Shown here piece by piece: positions 6,239 through 12,924 of a stretch of DNA of 12,924 nucleotides. Every line of letters begins with the position of its first letter. Position 1 is the stretch's first letter. The stretch comes from Gammaproteobacteria bacterium (GTDB lineage: Bacteria > Pseudomonadota > Gammaproteobacteria > Steroidobacterales > GCA-2729495), in assembly GCA_030429685.1 (NCBI GenBank), contig JAUIEY010000039.1:1-12924 (forward strand). The letters are read 5' to 3'. Both the position numbers and the translations under genes were made by a program. The notes below the pieces were generated by a model, which had not been told where the DNA came from, did no database searches, and saw only the letters and a list, made by a program, of their open reading frames with translations.

Positions 6239-6717
6239 AAAAAACCAACATCTACAGCTCCGCATGGAGCGAGTCATCCTACGGCGACAAATTTCAGCGC
6301 GGGCATATCCCGCTGACGAACCTGAATGACAACAATTTGCTGGGGTGCGGTGCGTTCAAAGTGGAACCGGGCAAGCGCGCCTTTCCCAAGCATGCACATC
6401 TCGCCAACGATGAAGCGCTGTTTATAGTTGCCGGCCACGGTGAGCTGACCATCGGTGATGAATCGGGGCCGGTGGAAACCGGTGATTTTCTGCTGCTGCC
6501 GCGCGGCGAGCAGTACGCCCATGTGCTGGTTAACGACGGTGACGAACCGCTGGTGTACCTGTGTGTATCCACGATGATCATGCCGGAAGTGGTGCACTAC
6601 CCGGATTCCGCAAAACTGGGCGTGCTTGGCAGCAAGGATTTCTGGACCTCGGGCGAGGCCGGTGTCAGCGGCTTCTACAAGCCGAACCCGGTCGGCTACT
6701 GGGACGGCGAGGACTGA
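6235..6717 (+). CDS. Single-domain cupin protein
   Basis: 160 residues. The cupin motif 1 is G46-x5-P-x-H53-x-H55-x4-E60-x6-G, and motif 2 is G83-DFLLLPRG-x4-H96. The four residues that hold the metal in cupins (H53, H55, E60, H96) are all present, so a metal-bound enzyme or binding protein is expected. The C-terminal part (about 118-160) is outside the barrel and rich in aromatic and Gly residues (GFYKPNPVGYW). No signal peptide. Start ATG 6235 overlaps the peptidase stop (ATGA); an in-frame ATG at 6211 lies inside the peptidase gene and adds eight residues with no homology to the fold. It is the last gene of the operon and ends 9 nt from a convergent gene. Small cupins include isomerases, dioxygenases and sugar-binding proteins, and sequence alone does not say which this is. 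Confidence 0.88.
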   Translation: MKKTNIYSSAWSESSYGDKFQRGHIPLTNLNDNNLLGCGAFKVEPGKRAFPKHAHLANDEALFIVAGHGELTIGDESGPVETGDFLLLPRGEQYAHVLVNDGDEPLVYLCVSTMIMPEVVHYPDSAKLGVLGSKDFWTSGEAGVSGFYKPNPVGYWDGED

Positions 6718-6726
6718 TCCGGTTCC

Positions 6727-7794
6727 TCAGGCGGTGGCAAGCACGGCCGGCGTCTTGCGCAATTCGGCGAGCTTCTGATTTACCAGTACATTGGCTGCCA
6801 GCACCGGGTCATCAATTACGGTGAAGCACGGCGGTGAACGCCGCAGTGCCGGCCATTCGCCGGTTTCGATAATGTGTTCCAGATAGGCAATGTTGCGCTC
6901 GATAAAGGCCAGGTAGGGATTGTTGCCGTCATACAGCGCCTCGACGTAGCGATAGGCACGATTGAAATCCTGATCCAGCCGCTTTTTTACCACGTTGCGA
7001 TAAAAATCCGGTGTCTGCAGCAGCAGGTCGATGCCGGATTGATAACGCACCCGGCGTGCTCCGCTGTCGCCGGCTTCGATGGCAATGTCTGCCAGCACGA
7101 ATTCCAGGTACAACCGGTCACGGCATTTTTCCAGGTAGCAGCGGTCTGCCATCTGGGCGATTAAATCGCCCGTGCCGAGCAGGTGGCCGAGCATGCTGTC
7201 GAGCGGATCGTCCAGCACGATCTGCTCGAGCGGTTTTTCGTAGCCGGTGAAGTGCAGAATTTCTGCAGCGCGCGCTGCGCAGTTGCCCAGCCCGATGCGC
7301 GGCAGGTAGTTGTATAGAAAACTGCCGCCGCGCGTGATGTGGCAGTTGGTAAGTTCCGCGCCGTTGTTGTGTTCGCGGTCGGCACTTTCGCGTATGTAGC
7401 CGGAGTCATGAAACAGGGCGCAGACTATGCCGAGTACCACGCGGTCCGGCCCCAGCCGTTCCGTCTCGACCGCCGTGCTTTCGTAACCGGCGATCAGGCG
7501 CGCGGTCGCGAGTGTCATGTCGAGTGTGTGCTGAATATCGTGGTAGACGGTATCGCAGCCTTCGAACCCCGGCATGCGGCCGTTGAACAGCAGTTCAAAA
7601 TCGTGAAACGCCAGCCACAGCTCATCAAAACTGGCGCGCGGCCAGGCGCGGTAAAGGATTTCGCGCGTTGCATCGCGAACATCGTCAATGCAACTGACAT
7701 TGACGGTATTGGTGACGTCGTAATCAAAACGGCGTACCTGCGGCGCAGCCATAACGGCCGCGGTCGCGCCTTCGCTATGAGATTCCGCGCTCAT
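6727..7794 (-). CDS. HD-domain metal-dependent phosphohydrolase
   Basis: 355 residues, soluble. The HD signature is clear: YHDIQHT (H85, H89) as in phosphodiesterase-like members, then CALFHDSGY with the paired His129-Asp130, further His residues at 152 (NCHIT) and 181 (ILHFTGY), and Asp210 in GTGDLIAQMADR. Together these would hold one or two metal ions. The N-terminal ~50 residues and the C-terminal ~80 residues carry no domain I recognise. The arrangement recalls cyclic-nucleotide phosphodiesterases, but it is not HD-GYP and the substrate cannot be assigned. ATG at 7794 is the first start of the frame; the only ribosome-site candidate, a GGGGGG run about 14 nt upstream, is poorly placed. 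It is divergent from the hotdog gene and convergent with the cupin gene (9 nt apart, no terminator hairpin seen). Probably transcribed alone. Confidence 0.87.
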   Translation of the reverse strand: MSAESHSEGATAAVMAAPQVRRFDYDVTNTVNVSCIDDVRDATREILYRAWPRASFDELWLAFHDFELLFNGRMPGFEGCDTVYHDIQHTLDMTLATARLIAGYESTAVETERLGPDRVVLGIVCALFHDSGYIRESADREHNNGAELTNCHITRGGSFLYNYLPRIGLGNCAARAAEILHFTGYEKPLEQIVLDDPLDSMLGHLLGTGDLIAQMADRCYLEKCRDRLYLEFVLADIAIEAGDSGARRVRYQSGIDLLLQTPDFYRNVVKKRLDQDFNRAYRYVEALYDGNNPYLAFIERNIAYLEHIIETGEWPALRRSPPCFTVIDDPVLAANVLVNQKLAELRKTPAVLATA

Positions 7795-7820
7795 GCTTCG
7801 CCGACATTCCCCCCAAGCTA

Positions 7821-7909
7821 CTGCTGCATAAGGAGTTCCAGGGCAGCAGCAGATTATGGCAAAGCATTTTCACACGGCGGATAAGGCCAGACAATGTCAA
7901 ATAACCGCC
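7821..7909. promoter_or_regulatory. Divergent intergenic region with two dyads
   Basis: The gap 7795-7973 must hold the promoters for the HD gene and the hotdog/ThDP operon. Two dyads are visible. CTGCTGC (7821-7827) pairs perfectly with GCAGCAG (7843-7849) in the HD gene leader. GGCGG (7876-7880) pairs with CCGCC (7905-7909) and encloses GACA-A-TGTC (7890-7898). CATAAT (7938-7943) is a fair -10 for the rightward operon, and CATAAT on the minus strand (7853-7858) for the HD gene, but neither has a -35 at proper distance. The regulatory role is inferred. Confidence 0.3.
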
Positions 7910-7973
7910 GCAAAGCACCGTAAACTGTGCCTATCTGCATAATGAACAAAACAGCGGAAGCGGAGATGACGGG

Positions 7974-8459
7974 GTGAGCCCGGCAACGGAATCGGCCTTT
8001 CAGGACCTTATGCCGGACAATTCATGTTTCGGGTGCGGTCCTGACAATAAACACGGCCTCAGGATCAAAAGCTACTGGTCGGCGGAGCAGCCGGGCGTGG
8101 CGGTGTGTGAATTTCACGGCGCACCGTTTCACAATGCCGGTTCCGCAAAAATCCTTAATGGCGGCATCATTGCCACGATTATGGACTGCCATTCGGTGAT
8201 CACAGCGGTGGCACAGGCTTACCGTGATGCCGGCCGGCCGATCGGCAGCGAGCCCAGGCTCTGGTACGTTACCGGCAGTTTTGACCTGCACTACCGTGCG
8301 CCGGCACTGCTCGAACAACCGGTGCAATTGTTTGCCAGAGTCGTTGAGGCAACCGAAAGAAAATCCATGGTGGAATGTGATTTGATATCCGACGGAAAAA
8401 TCTGCACAACCAGCAGCATGGTAGCCGTGCGGGTGCCGCTGGAGTGGCATGATGTCTGA
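7974..8459 (+). CDS. PaaI-type hotdog-fold thioesterase
   Basis: 161 residues. The family pattern is visible: a CFGCG-x-DN-x-x-GL-x-I opening (C18, C21, residues 18-31), then LNGGIIATIMDCH (61-73), corresponding to the central hotdog helix and the active-site HGG-like turn with Asp71, then the SFDLHYRAP strand (102-110) that precedes the last beta sheets. Such proteins hydrolyse acyl-CoA or related thioesters in the cytoplasm. No signal peptide. The GTG at 7974 is chosen because GGAG (7962-7965) sits 8 nt upstream and the CFGCG block begins 17 residues in, as usual. It is the first gene of a likely four-gene operon; its last 8 nt overlap the next gene. In context it may release a CoA thioester made or used by the ThDP and flavin enzymes. 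Family is confident; the substrate is unknown. Confidence 0.88.
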   Translation: MSPATESAFQDLMPDNSCFGCGPDNKHGLRIKSYWSAEQPGVAVCEFHGAPFHNAGSAKILNGGIIATIMDCHSVITAVAQAYRDAGRPIGSEPRLWYVTGSFDLHYRAPALLEQPVQLFARVVEATERKSMVECDLISDGKICTTSSMVAVRVPLEWHDV

Positions 8460-8727
8460 GGTGGTTTCCAAAGGCACTGACGGGTTGGTGCTGCTGGCCA
8501 AGGGCGGTTCGCTGTTGCTCGGTGCTGCTGCGGCATTTTTCGGTTTCGTGGTGCTCAAATCCGTTTATGACTTTCTGGTCTTCGGTCCGGAAAAAGGCGC
8601 CACCGGCGTGTTCATGATTGACAGTATGTTTGGTGGATTTGCGTTGTTCGTGATGTCCCGGTTTTTGTGGATTTATGCGCTAAAGCGCCAGCGTCGCGCG
8701 CTGGCCGATAAACGCGCAGAGGAATAG
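8452..8727 (+). CDS. Small two-helix membrane protein, function unknown
   Basis: 91 residues from ATG 8452 (92 from the adjacent ATG 8449). GGAG at 8441-8444 is better spaced for 8452. Two hydrophobic segments, about residues 19-44 and 52-76, are joined by a short loop FGPEKGATG, and the protein ends in a highly basic and acidic tail (KRQRRALADKRAEE) that should stay in the cytoplasm. There are no catalytic motifs and I recognise no family. It overlaps the hotdog gene by 8 nt and ends 18 nt before the Tat-signal ThDP gene, so it is almost surely co-translated and co-transcribed with them. It may be an inner-membrane partner or anchor for one of the neighbouring enzymes, but that is inference from position alone. 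Confidence 0.78.
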   Translation: MSEVVSKGTDGLVLLAKGGSLLLGAAAAFFGFVVLKSVYDFLVFGPEKGATGVFMIDSMFGGFALFVMSRFLWIYALKRQRRALADKRAEE

Positions 8728-8745
8728 GCTGCAGGAGTTTGCAAC

Positions 8746-10644
8746 ATGCGTGACCTGGTAAAAAAACTTCTCGACAATGACATGTCCAGGCGCGACTTCG
8801 GTCGCGCCATGCTGGCCATGGGGTTCAGTTCGACCGCAGCCCAGTCGCTGCTCACATCCGTGGCGCAGGCACAGGACGCAACCGAGTCGCCCGGTTATGA
8901 GTTCACCGGCAACGGCGGTGAAATTGTGGCCGAATGTTTGCAGGCAGCCGGTGTGGAATACGTATTCGATGCCAATTCCACCGGGCAGGCAACTTTTTAT
9001 GATGCCGTCGGCCAGAGTGATCGCCTTAAACTGATTATTGGTCTTCAGGAAGGTCAGGCCACGGCTATCGCGCATGGCTACGAGCTGGCCAGCGGCAGGA
9101 CGGCAGTGCTGTTCCTCGGCAGCATCGGTATGCCCAATACCCTGTGTAATCTCTACAACGCCTGGAAAGACCGCTCCTCGCTGCTGGTGTTTTCCGACGG
9201 CCAGGCCAGTACGCAGACGGGCCGTGACGGTTTCCAGCAGGTGCAGGACTGGATGGCGCCCACTGAACAGTTCACCAAGTGGCGCTGGAAAATTTCGCAT
9301 GCTGACCGTATCGCCGAAATGACCCGGCGCGGCTTCAAGCTGGCCGGCACGCCACCGGGCGGACCTGTGTACATTAAAATTCCGCGCGACCTGCTCGGTA
9401 CGCCGAATATCAAGCAAACCATCTATCCGCAGGAAAGCTTCCAGGTGCCGGTCAACATGGCGCCGCAACCGGAGCTAATCGAGCGTACTGCCCGCTTGCT
9501 GCTCAACGCCGAACGGCCGATGATCAACGTTGGTCAGGAAGTGACCCGCGGCGGCGCCGCGCCGGCGGTACTGGAACTGGCCGAGATGCTGGGCATCCCT
9601 GTGTCGCAGGGCTTCAGTGTGTTCGGCGATTTTCCGTTTGCGCACCCGCTGTTCAGCGGCTTTGCCGGGATGGGTTTTCCGGGCGGGCTGCGTCGTGCCG
9701 ATGTGTTTCTGAATCTCGGCGCGCTGATGCCCGATGAGTCCATTATCACCGCGTCGCCCAGGGATACAGCCACGGTCATTAACGCGCGCCTGGAATATGA
9801 TGTGATTGCCAACCGGCACCCGACCGACATTGCCATTGCCGCCGGGATGGGTGAAACCACCCGCGCGCTGCTGGAAGCCATCAGGGCGAACAGCACCGAG
9901 GCGCAACGCAAGGCGCTCCGTGAACCGCGCATGGCCAAGGCGGAAAGCTCGTTCAAGCGCTCGCGCGAGCGCATGCTCAAGCGCGCGGAAAAAACCTGGA
10001 ACGATGCACCCATTGCCGCCGAGCGGCTCTGCTATGAGATGGATCAGTTACTCGAAGAAGATGCCATCGTGGTGGTTGAAACCGGCGGCCGCGATCCGCA
10101 GAACTGGATGACCTTTGCGCCGGGCAAAAAGCAGGTCATCGGCCCTACCACCGGCTACGCACTGGGCTGGGGTATCGGCGCCGGCATCGGCGCGAAAATG
10201 GCGCAGCCGGATAAGCAGGTGGTCGCCATGGTCGGTGACGGTGCCATGCTGTTCGGTCAGATCGAGGCCCTGTGGACAGCCGCCCGCTATGAGGTGCCGG
10301 TAATTTTCGTGGTGTTCAATAACCGCAGCTACGACGGCGAGCGCGGCCGCATCGCGCTGTTCTCGCCGCTGGCGCGCAGCCAGCGGGAAAACTGGAAAGA
10401 TATGTCGTGCTACCTCGGCAACCCCGATATCAATTTTGTGGATGTCGCCAGAGGCTTCGGCATTGCCGGCGCGCAGCTGCAGCAACCGGGCGACATCAAA
10501 AAGGTGGTCAGACGCGCCATGGATGCGACCCGCGAAGGCCGGCCGTTCATGATTGATGCTTCGATCGCCCGCCGCGGTCCCGGTGCCGAGTCAACCTGGC
10601 ACCCGGATATCTCCATCGCCCGCAATCGCACCCGCAAGGTCTGA
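8746..10644 (+). CDS. Thiamine-diphosphate-dependent enzyme with a Tat export signal
   Basis: 632 residues. The N-terminus has S14-R-R-D-F18, a moderately hydrophobic stretch (21-40) and an AQA cleavage-like site at residues 40-42: a twin-arginine signal. The enzyme follows. The pyrimidine-binding domain (about 52-220) has Glu102 in LQEGQA, the position of the Glu that activates ThDP. A central domain spans about 235-390. The pyrophosphate domain (about 420-605) carries GDG (497-499) through NN (525-526), the Mg/ThDP motif. Layout and segments (LYNAW, GPVYIKIP, EALWTAARYEVP) recall benzoylformate decarboxylase and acetolactate synthase. Aligned by eye, the His70 of benzoylformate decarboxylase is Gly125 here, so the chemistry probably differs. 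Tat exports folded, cofactor-loaded proteins, so a periplasmic ThDP enzyme is feasible. ATG 8746 has AGGAG at 8733-8737. An in-frame ATG at 8782 still keeps the RR motif but has no ribosome site. Substrate unknown. Confidence 0.9.
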   Translation: MRDLVKKLLDNDMSRRDFGRAMLAMGFSSTAAQSLLTSVAQAQDATESPGYEFTGNGGEIVAECLQAAGVEYVFDANSTGQATFYDAVGQSDRLKLIIGLQEGQATAIAHGYELASGRTAVLFLGSIGMPNTLCNLYNAWKDRSSLLVFSDGQASTQTGRDGFQQVQDWMAPTEQFTKWRWKISHADRIAEMTRRGFKLAGTPPGGPVYIKIPRDLLGTPNIKQTIYPQESFQVPVNMAPQPELIERTARLLLNAERPMINVGQEVTRGGAAPAVLELAEMLGIPVSQGFSVFGDFPFAHPLFSGFAGMGFPGGLRRADVFLNLGALMPDESIITASPRDTATVINARLEYDVIANRHPTDIAIAAGMGETTRALLEAIRANSTEAQRKALREPRMAKAESSFKRSRERMLKRAEKTWNDAPIAAERLCYEMDQLLEEDAIVVVETGGRDPQNWMTFAPGKKQVIGPTTGYALGWGIGAGIGAKMAQPDKQVVAMVGDGAMLFGQIEALWTAARYEVPVIFVVFNNRSYDGERGRIALFSPLARSQRENWKDMSCYLGNPDINFVDVARGFGIAGAQLQQPGDIKKVVRRAMDATREGRPFMIDASIARRGPGAESTWHPDISIARNRTRKV

Positions 10645-10647
10645 TAG

Positions 10648-11739
10648 TTGGACATAAACATTATCCTGGAGCCGGACCTGAGTCCGGCCCGGTTCGCTGA
10701 ACTCGCCGTCGCAGCAGAAAAACTCGGTGTGCGCGCCATGTGGTCATCGAACTATCACATGCACTACGACCCGTTTCTGTTGCTGGCGCCGGCCGCCGCG
10801 GCCACCAGCAGAATACTGCTCGGGCCGCTGGCCATAAGCCCGTGGGAAATGCACCCGCTGCGGATGGCCAATGCGGTTCTGACCCTGAATGAAATGAGCA
10901 ACGGCCGCGCCATGATCGCGGTCAGTGGCGGCGGCGGACCGCTTGGCGCCATCGCCTGGCGGCCGGCCGACAATGCCCCCAACTGGCCGCCGCTGAATCC
11001 GGTCAAGCGCACCACGGAACCGGGCCGGCGTGTGGCAGCGGTGCGTGAAACCATCGAGGTACTGGAGCAGGCGCGGTCCGGTGATTTTTTTATGGGTTAC
11101 GAGGGCAGCGTGTTTTCGGTAACGCGGCCGTTCGGCATGCCCTGGGCGAAACAACCCGGACCGCTTATCTACAGCTGTTCCACGGGCCCGATGATGTGCC
11201 GGCTTGGTGGTCGCATCGCCGACGGTATCCAGATCAGTGACGGTACCGTCGACATGATTCCGGACCTGGTGCGCGAGGTGCACAAGGGTCAGGCCCGGCG
11301 CAGCGCTCCCTGTGATGATTTTCGCATCGGCAATTTCTGGGCCTGGCACATCAAAGCGGATCGCGAAGCTTCCATGTATGAGGCGCGCCGCGAGCTTATC
11401 TGGCGTGGCGCCATCATCGGCCAGGCGCGTGAACACATCCGACCGTTCTGTCACGATGATGCCGAAGTTGACCTGATTATTGATAACTGGGAAACCTTTC
11501 GCGTTGCCTTCCGTACCCGCAGCGGCAACATCGAGGGCATTCCCGAAGATCTGGTAAACCGGTTAATCGCAGGGATGGCTTCGGCTGGCGGCATCGACAA
11601 CATCGAGCAGGAAGTCGAGCGCTACAAAAACATGGCCGCCGCCGGCCTCACCGAACTTGACCTGCGATTGTTCGACAAGCCGATGGAAGGCCTGCAGCTG
11701 ATCGGTGAGCATGTGCTGCCCGCTGTTCGCGACGCCTGA
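10648..11739 (+). CDS. Luciferase-like (LLM class) flavin-dependent oxidoreductase
   Basis: 363 residues, no signal peptide. It is of the bacterial-luciferase TIM-barrel type: an opening strand DINIILEPDLSPARFAELA with the family's typical helix, the ATSRILLGPLAISPWEMHP strand-loop (52-70), a LNEMSNGRAMIAVSGGGG block (80-97) that is the usual flavin-phosphate-side segment, and AAVRETIEVLEQ (130-141), the helix conserved in F420/FMN members. These enzymes use reduced FMN or F420; most gammaproteobacteria lack F420, so FMN is likelier. The TTG start at 10648 follows the ThDP stop by 3 nt, and AAGG (10636-10639) lies 8 nt upstream; no ATG fits the frame as well. It is last in the operon and ends 6 nt from the convergent xthA with no terminator hairpin between. 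Substrate unknown; presumably linked to the ThDP enzyme's product or substrate. Confidence 0.88.
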   Translation: MDINIILEPDLSPARFAELAVAAEKLGVRAMWSSNYHMHYDPFLLLAPAAAATSRILLGPLAISPWEMHPLRMANAVLTLNEMSNGRAMIAVSGGGGPLGAIAWRPADNAPNWPPLNPVKRTTEPGRRVAAVRETIEVLEQARSGDFFMGYEGSVFSVTRPFGMPWAKQPGPLIYSCSTGPMMCRLGGRIADGIQISDGTVDMIPDLVREVHKGQARRSAPCDDFRIGNFWAWHIKADREASMYEARRELIWRGAIIGQAREHIRPFCHDDAEVDLIIDNWETFRVAFRTRSGNIEGIPEDLVNRLIAGMASAGGIDNIEQEVERYKNMAAAGLTELDLRLFDKPMEGLQLIGEHVLPAVRDA

Positions 11740-11745
11740 TGCCGA

Positions 11746-12510
11746 CTAGTTAAATTCGATCAGCACCGGCGCGTGGTCTGACGGCCGCTCGAGTTTACGC
11801 GGCTCCCGGTCTATGCGGCTGGCGGTGCAACGGCCGGCAAGCGCCGCTGATACCAGCAGTAAATCAATGCGCAGGCCGCGGTTGCGGCGAAACCCGGCCG
11901 CGCGGTAGTCCCACCAGCTGAATAGCTTTTCTTCCTGATCGAACAGCCGGAAACTGTCGCGCAGGCCCAGATCCAGCAGTTCCTGCAAAGCCGCTCGCTC
12001 GGCGTCACTGCAAAGAATCTTGCCGGCCCATTCTTCCGGATCGTGCACATCGCGATCGTCCGGGGCGATATTGAAATCACCCATCACCACCACGTTGTCA
12101 TGCTGCTCGATTTCAGCCGCCAGCCATTCGCGCAGGGCGGCCAGCCAGTTGAGCTTGTAGGCATATTTTTCGTCGCCCACGGCTTTGCCGTTGGGAACAT
12201 ACAGATTGATCACCCGCGTGCCGTTATAGGTCGCCGCAATGGCACGCCTCTGGTCATCGGCAAAATTCGGCAGCGCGCGGTGCACGTCCGTGCCGGTAGC
12301 GCGCGACAGCAACGCCACGCCGTTGTAAGTTTTCTGGCCATGCACCTCGCTGTGGTAACCGGCCTCGGCAAAAACCTCCACCGGAAAACTTTCCGTGGGC
12401 ATTTTGATTTCCTGCAGGCCCAGTACATCCGGCTGTTCGGCTGCCAGCCAGTCGAGCACCTGTTGTTCACGCACACGGATGGAATTGACGTTCCAGCTGG
12501 CTACTTTCAT
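11746..12510 (-). CDS. xthA: Exodeoxyribonuclease III
   Basis: 254 residues, the usual length. It repairs DNA by cutting at abasic sites and removing 3' blocking groups and nucleotides from duplex ends, in the cytoplasm. The exonuclease-endonuclease-phosphatase active site is complete: Asn7 (SWNVNS), Glu34 (GLQEIK), Tyr104 (NLYVPNG), Asp145 and Asn147 (GDFNIAP), Asp216 (RIDLLL) and Asp245-His246 (SDHAPV). The SWWDYRAAGFRRNRGLRID segment is typical of the XthA subgroup. Start ATG at 12510; GGAAG about 9 nt upstream serves as ribosome site. It lies 20 nt downstream of prlC on the same strand, so it is probably transcribed with it. It converges on the flavin oxidoreductase gene with a 6-nt gap. 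Confidence 0.97.
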   Translation of the reverse strand: MKVASWNVNSIRVREQQVLDWLAAEQPDVLGLQEIKMPTESFPVEVFAEAGYHSEVHGQKTYNGVALLSRATGTDVHRALPNFADDQRRAIAATYNGTRVINLYVPNGKAVGDEKYAYKLNWLAALREWLAAEIEQHDNVVVMGDFNIAPDDRDVHDPEEWAGKILCSDAERAALQELLDLGLRDSFRLFDQEEKLFSWWDYRAAGFRRNRGLRIDLLLVSAALAGRCTASRIDREPRKLERPSDHAPVLIEFN

Positions 12511-12530
12511 CGCGACAATCTTCCGTGTAA

Positions 12531-12924
12531 TCAGGAGTTGTTCGGCGGCAGGGTGTCGATACCGGCCTGTGCCAGCAGCGGCTCGATGCGCGGTGCCCGG
12601 CCCCGAAATGCCCGGAAGGCTGTGCCGATGTCGCGGGTGCCGCCGACTTCGAGAATGTTCTGACGGAAGCGGTCGGCCGTGGCGCGGTCGAACAGGCCGC
12701 GTTCCTCAAACGCGGAAAACGCATCCGCCGCCAGCACCTCGGCCCACTTGTAGCTGTAGTAGCCGGCCGCATAACCGCCACCGAACACATGCGAGAAACT
12801 GTTGGCGAAACGACTGTAAACCGGCGGCCTGATGACAGCGACCCGGTCGCGAACCTCATTCAGAATTTCGCGGAAACGCGGCCCCTTGGCCGGGTCATAT
12901 TCGGCATGTATGCGCCAGTCGAAC
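12531..12924 (-). CDS. prlC: Oligopeptidase A (M3 family), C-terminal end only
   Basis: The frame is open to the window edge, giving the last ~130 residues. It begins FDWRIHAEYDP and contains the M3-peptidase C-terminal signature: FSHVFGGGYAAGYYSYKWAEVL, followed by DAFSAFEERGLFDR, FRQNILEVGGTRD and FRAFRGRAP. The GYYSY tyrosines line the substrate site in this family. The zinc-binding HExxH motif lies upstream, outside the window. PrlC/OpdA is a cytoplasmic metallopeptidase that degrades signal peptides and other short peptides. Stop TGA at 12531-12533. xthA follows 20 nt downstream. The symbol prlC (also opdA) is given by resemblance of this tail; other M3 members of the same branch are possible. 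Confidence 0.92.
   Translation of the reverse strand, partial: FDWRIHAEYDPAKGPRFREILNEVRDRVAVIRPPVYSRFANSFSHVFGGGYAAGYYSYKWAEVLAADAFSAFEERGLFDRATADRFRQNILEVGGTRDIGTAFRAFRGRAPRIEPLLAQAGIDTLPPNNS

Noticed and set aside
5600..6277. Minus-strand open stretch (225 codons) across the HesB-like and peptidase genes
   Set aside because: Antisense to two coupled genes with clear family motifs.
6709..6728. GAGGA/TCCTC hairpin between the cupin and HD genes as a terminator
   Set aside because: Only 5 bp around a 10-nt loop with no T-run, so unlikely to terminate.
8746..8871. Sec rather than Tat signal on the ThDP enzyme
   Set aside because: The RR-x-F motif, the weak hydrophobicity and the need to export a cofactor-bound enzyme fit Tat better.
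8680..9468. Long minus-strand open stretch (262 codons) under the ThDP gene
   Set aside because: It mirrors a GC-rich coding gene and shows no recognisable domain; the plus-strand gene is certain.
10744..11454. Minus-strand open stretch (236 codons) under the flavin oxidoreductase gene
   Set aside because: Antisense shadow without motifs or start signals.

Overview
The window reads as an ordinary stretch of chromosome from a moderately GC-rich gammaproteobacterium. The best taxonomic markers are a GlmS ending that closely follows the E. coli protein, an XthA-type exonuclease III, the C-terminal end of a PrlC/OpdA-type oligopeptidase, and a VC2662-family repeat protein. I see no mobile elements, phage genes, CRISPR arrays, tRNAs or rRNAs. 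I cannot name the genus.

Left part (1-2922, + strand): the 3' nine-tenths of glmS, then a small membrane-anchored protein with a cysteine cluster and repeated Arg-Arg motifs, then a secreted VC2662-like repeat protein. A strong inverted repeat at 2889-2922 separates these from a convergent minus-strand gene for an OmpR-type winged-helix domain fused to an alpha/beta hydrolase (2916-4103). A short Sec-exported protein is divergent from it (4265-4612) and is followed by a clear intrinsic terminator (4632-4669).

Middle part (4675-6717, + strand): five tightly packed genes, probably one operon. They encode a three-helix membrane protein, a small conserved-looking hypothetical protein, a cysteine-poor protein resembling the HesB/IscA fold, an M15-type peptidase without a signal peptide, and a cupin. 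The last three are joined by ATGA stop/start overlaps. A convergent HD-domain phosphohydrolase (6727-7794, minus) ends 9 nt away.

Right part (7974-11739, + strand): a second likely operon and the most interesting part of the window. It encodes a PaaI-type hotdog thioesterase, an overlapping two-helix membrane protein, a thiamine-diphosphate (ThDP) enzyme of the benzoylformate decarboxylase/acetolactate synthase type that carries a twin-arginine (Tat) export signal, and a luciferase-like flavin oxidoreductase. A Tat-exported ThDP enzyme is unexpected, and the set looks like an uncharacterised small-molecule pathway. Its substrate cannot be told from sequence.

Right edge (11746-12924, minus): xthA, with the end of prlC 20 nt upstream of it on the same strand.
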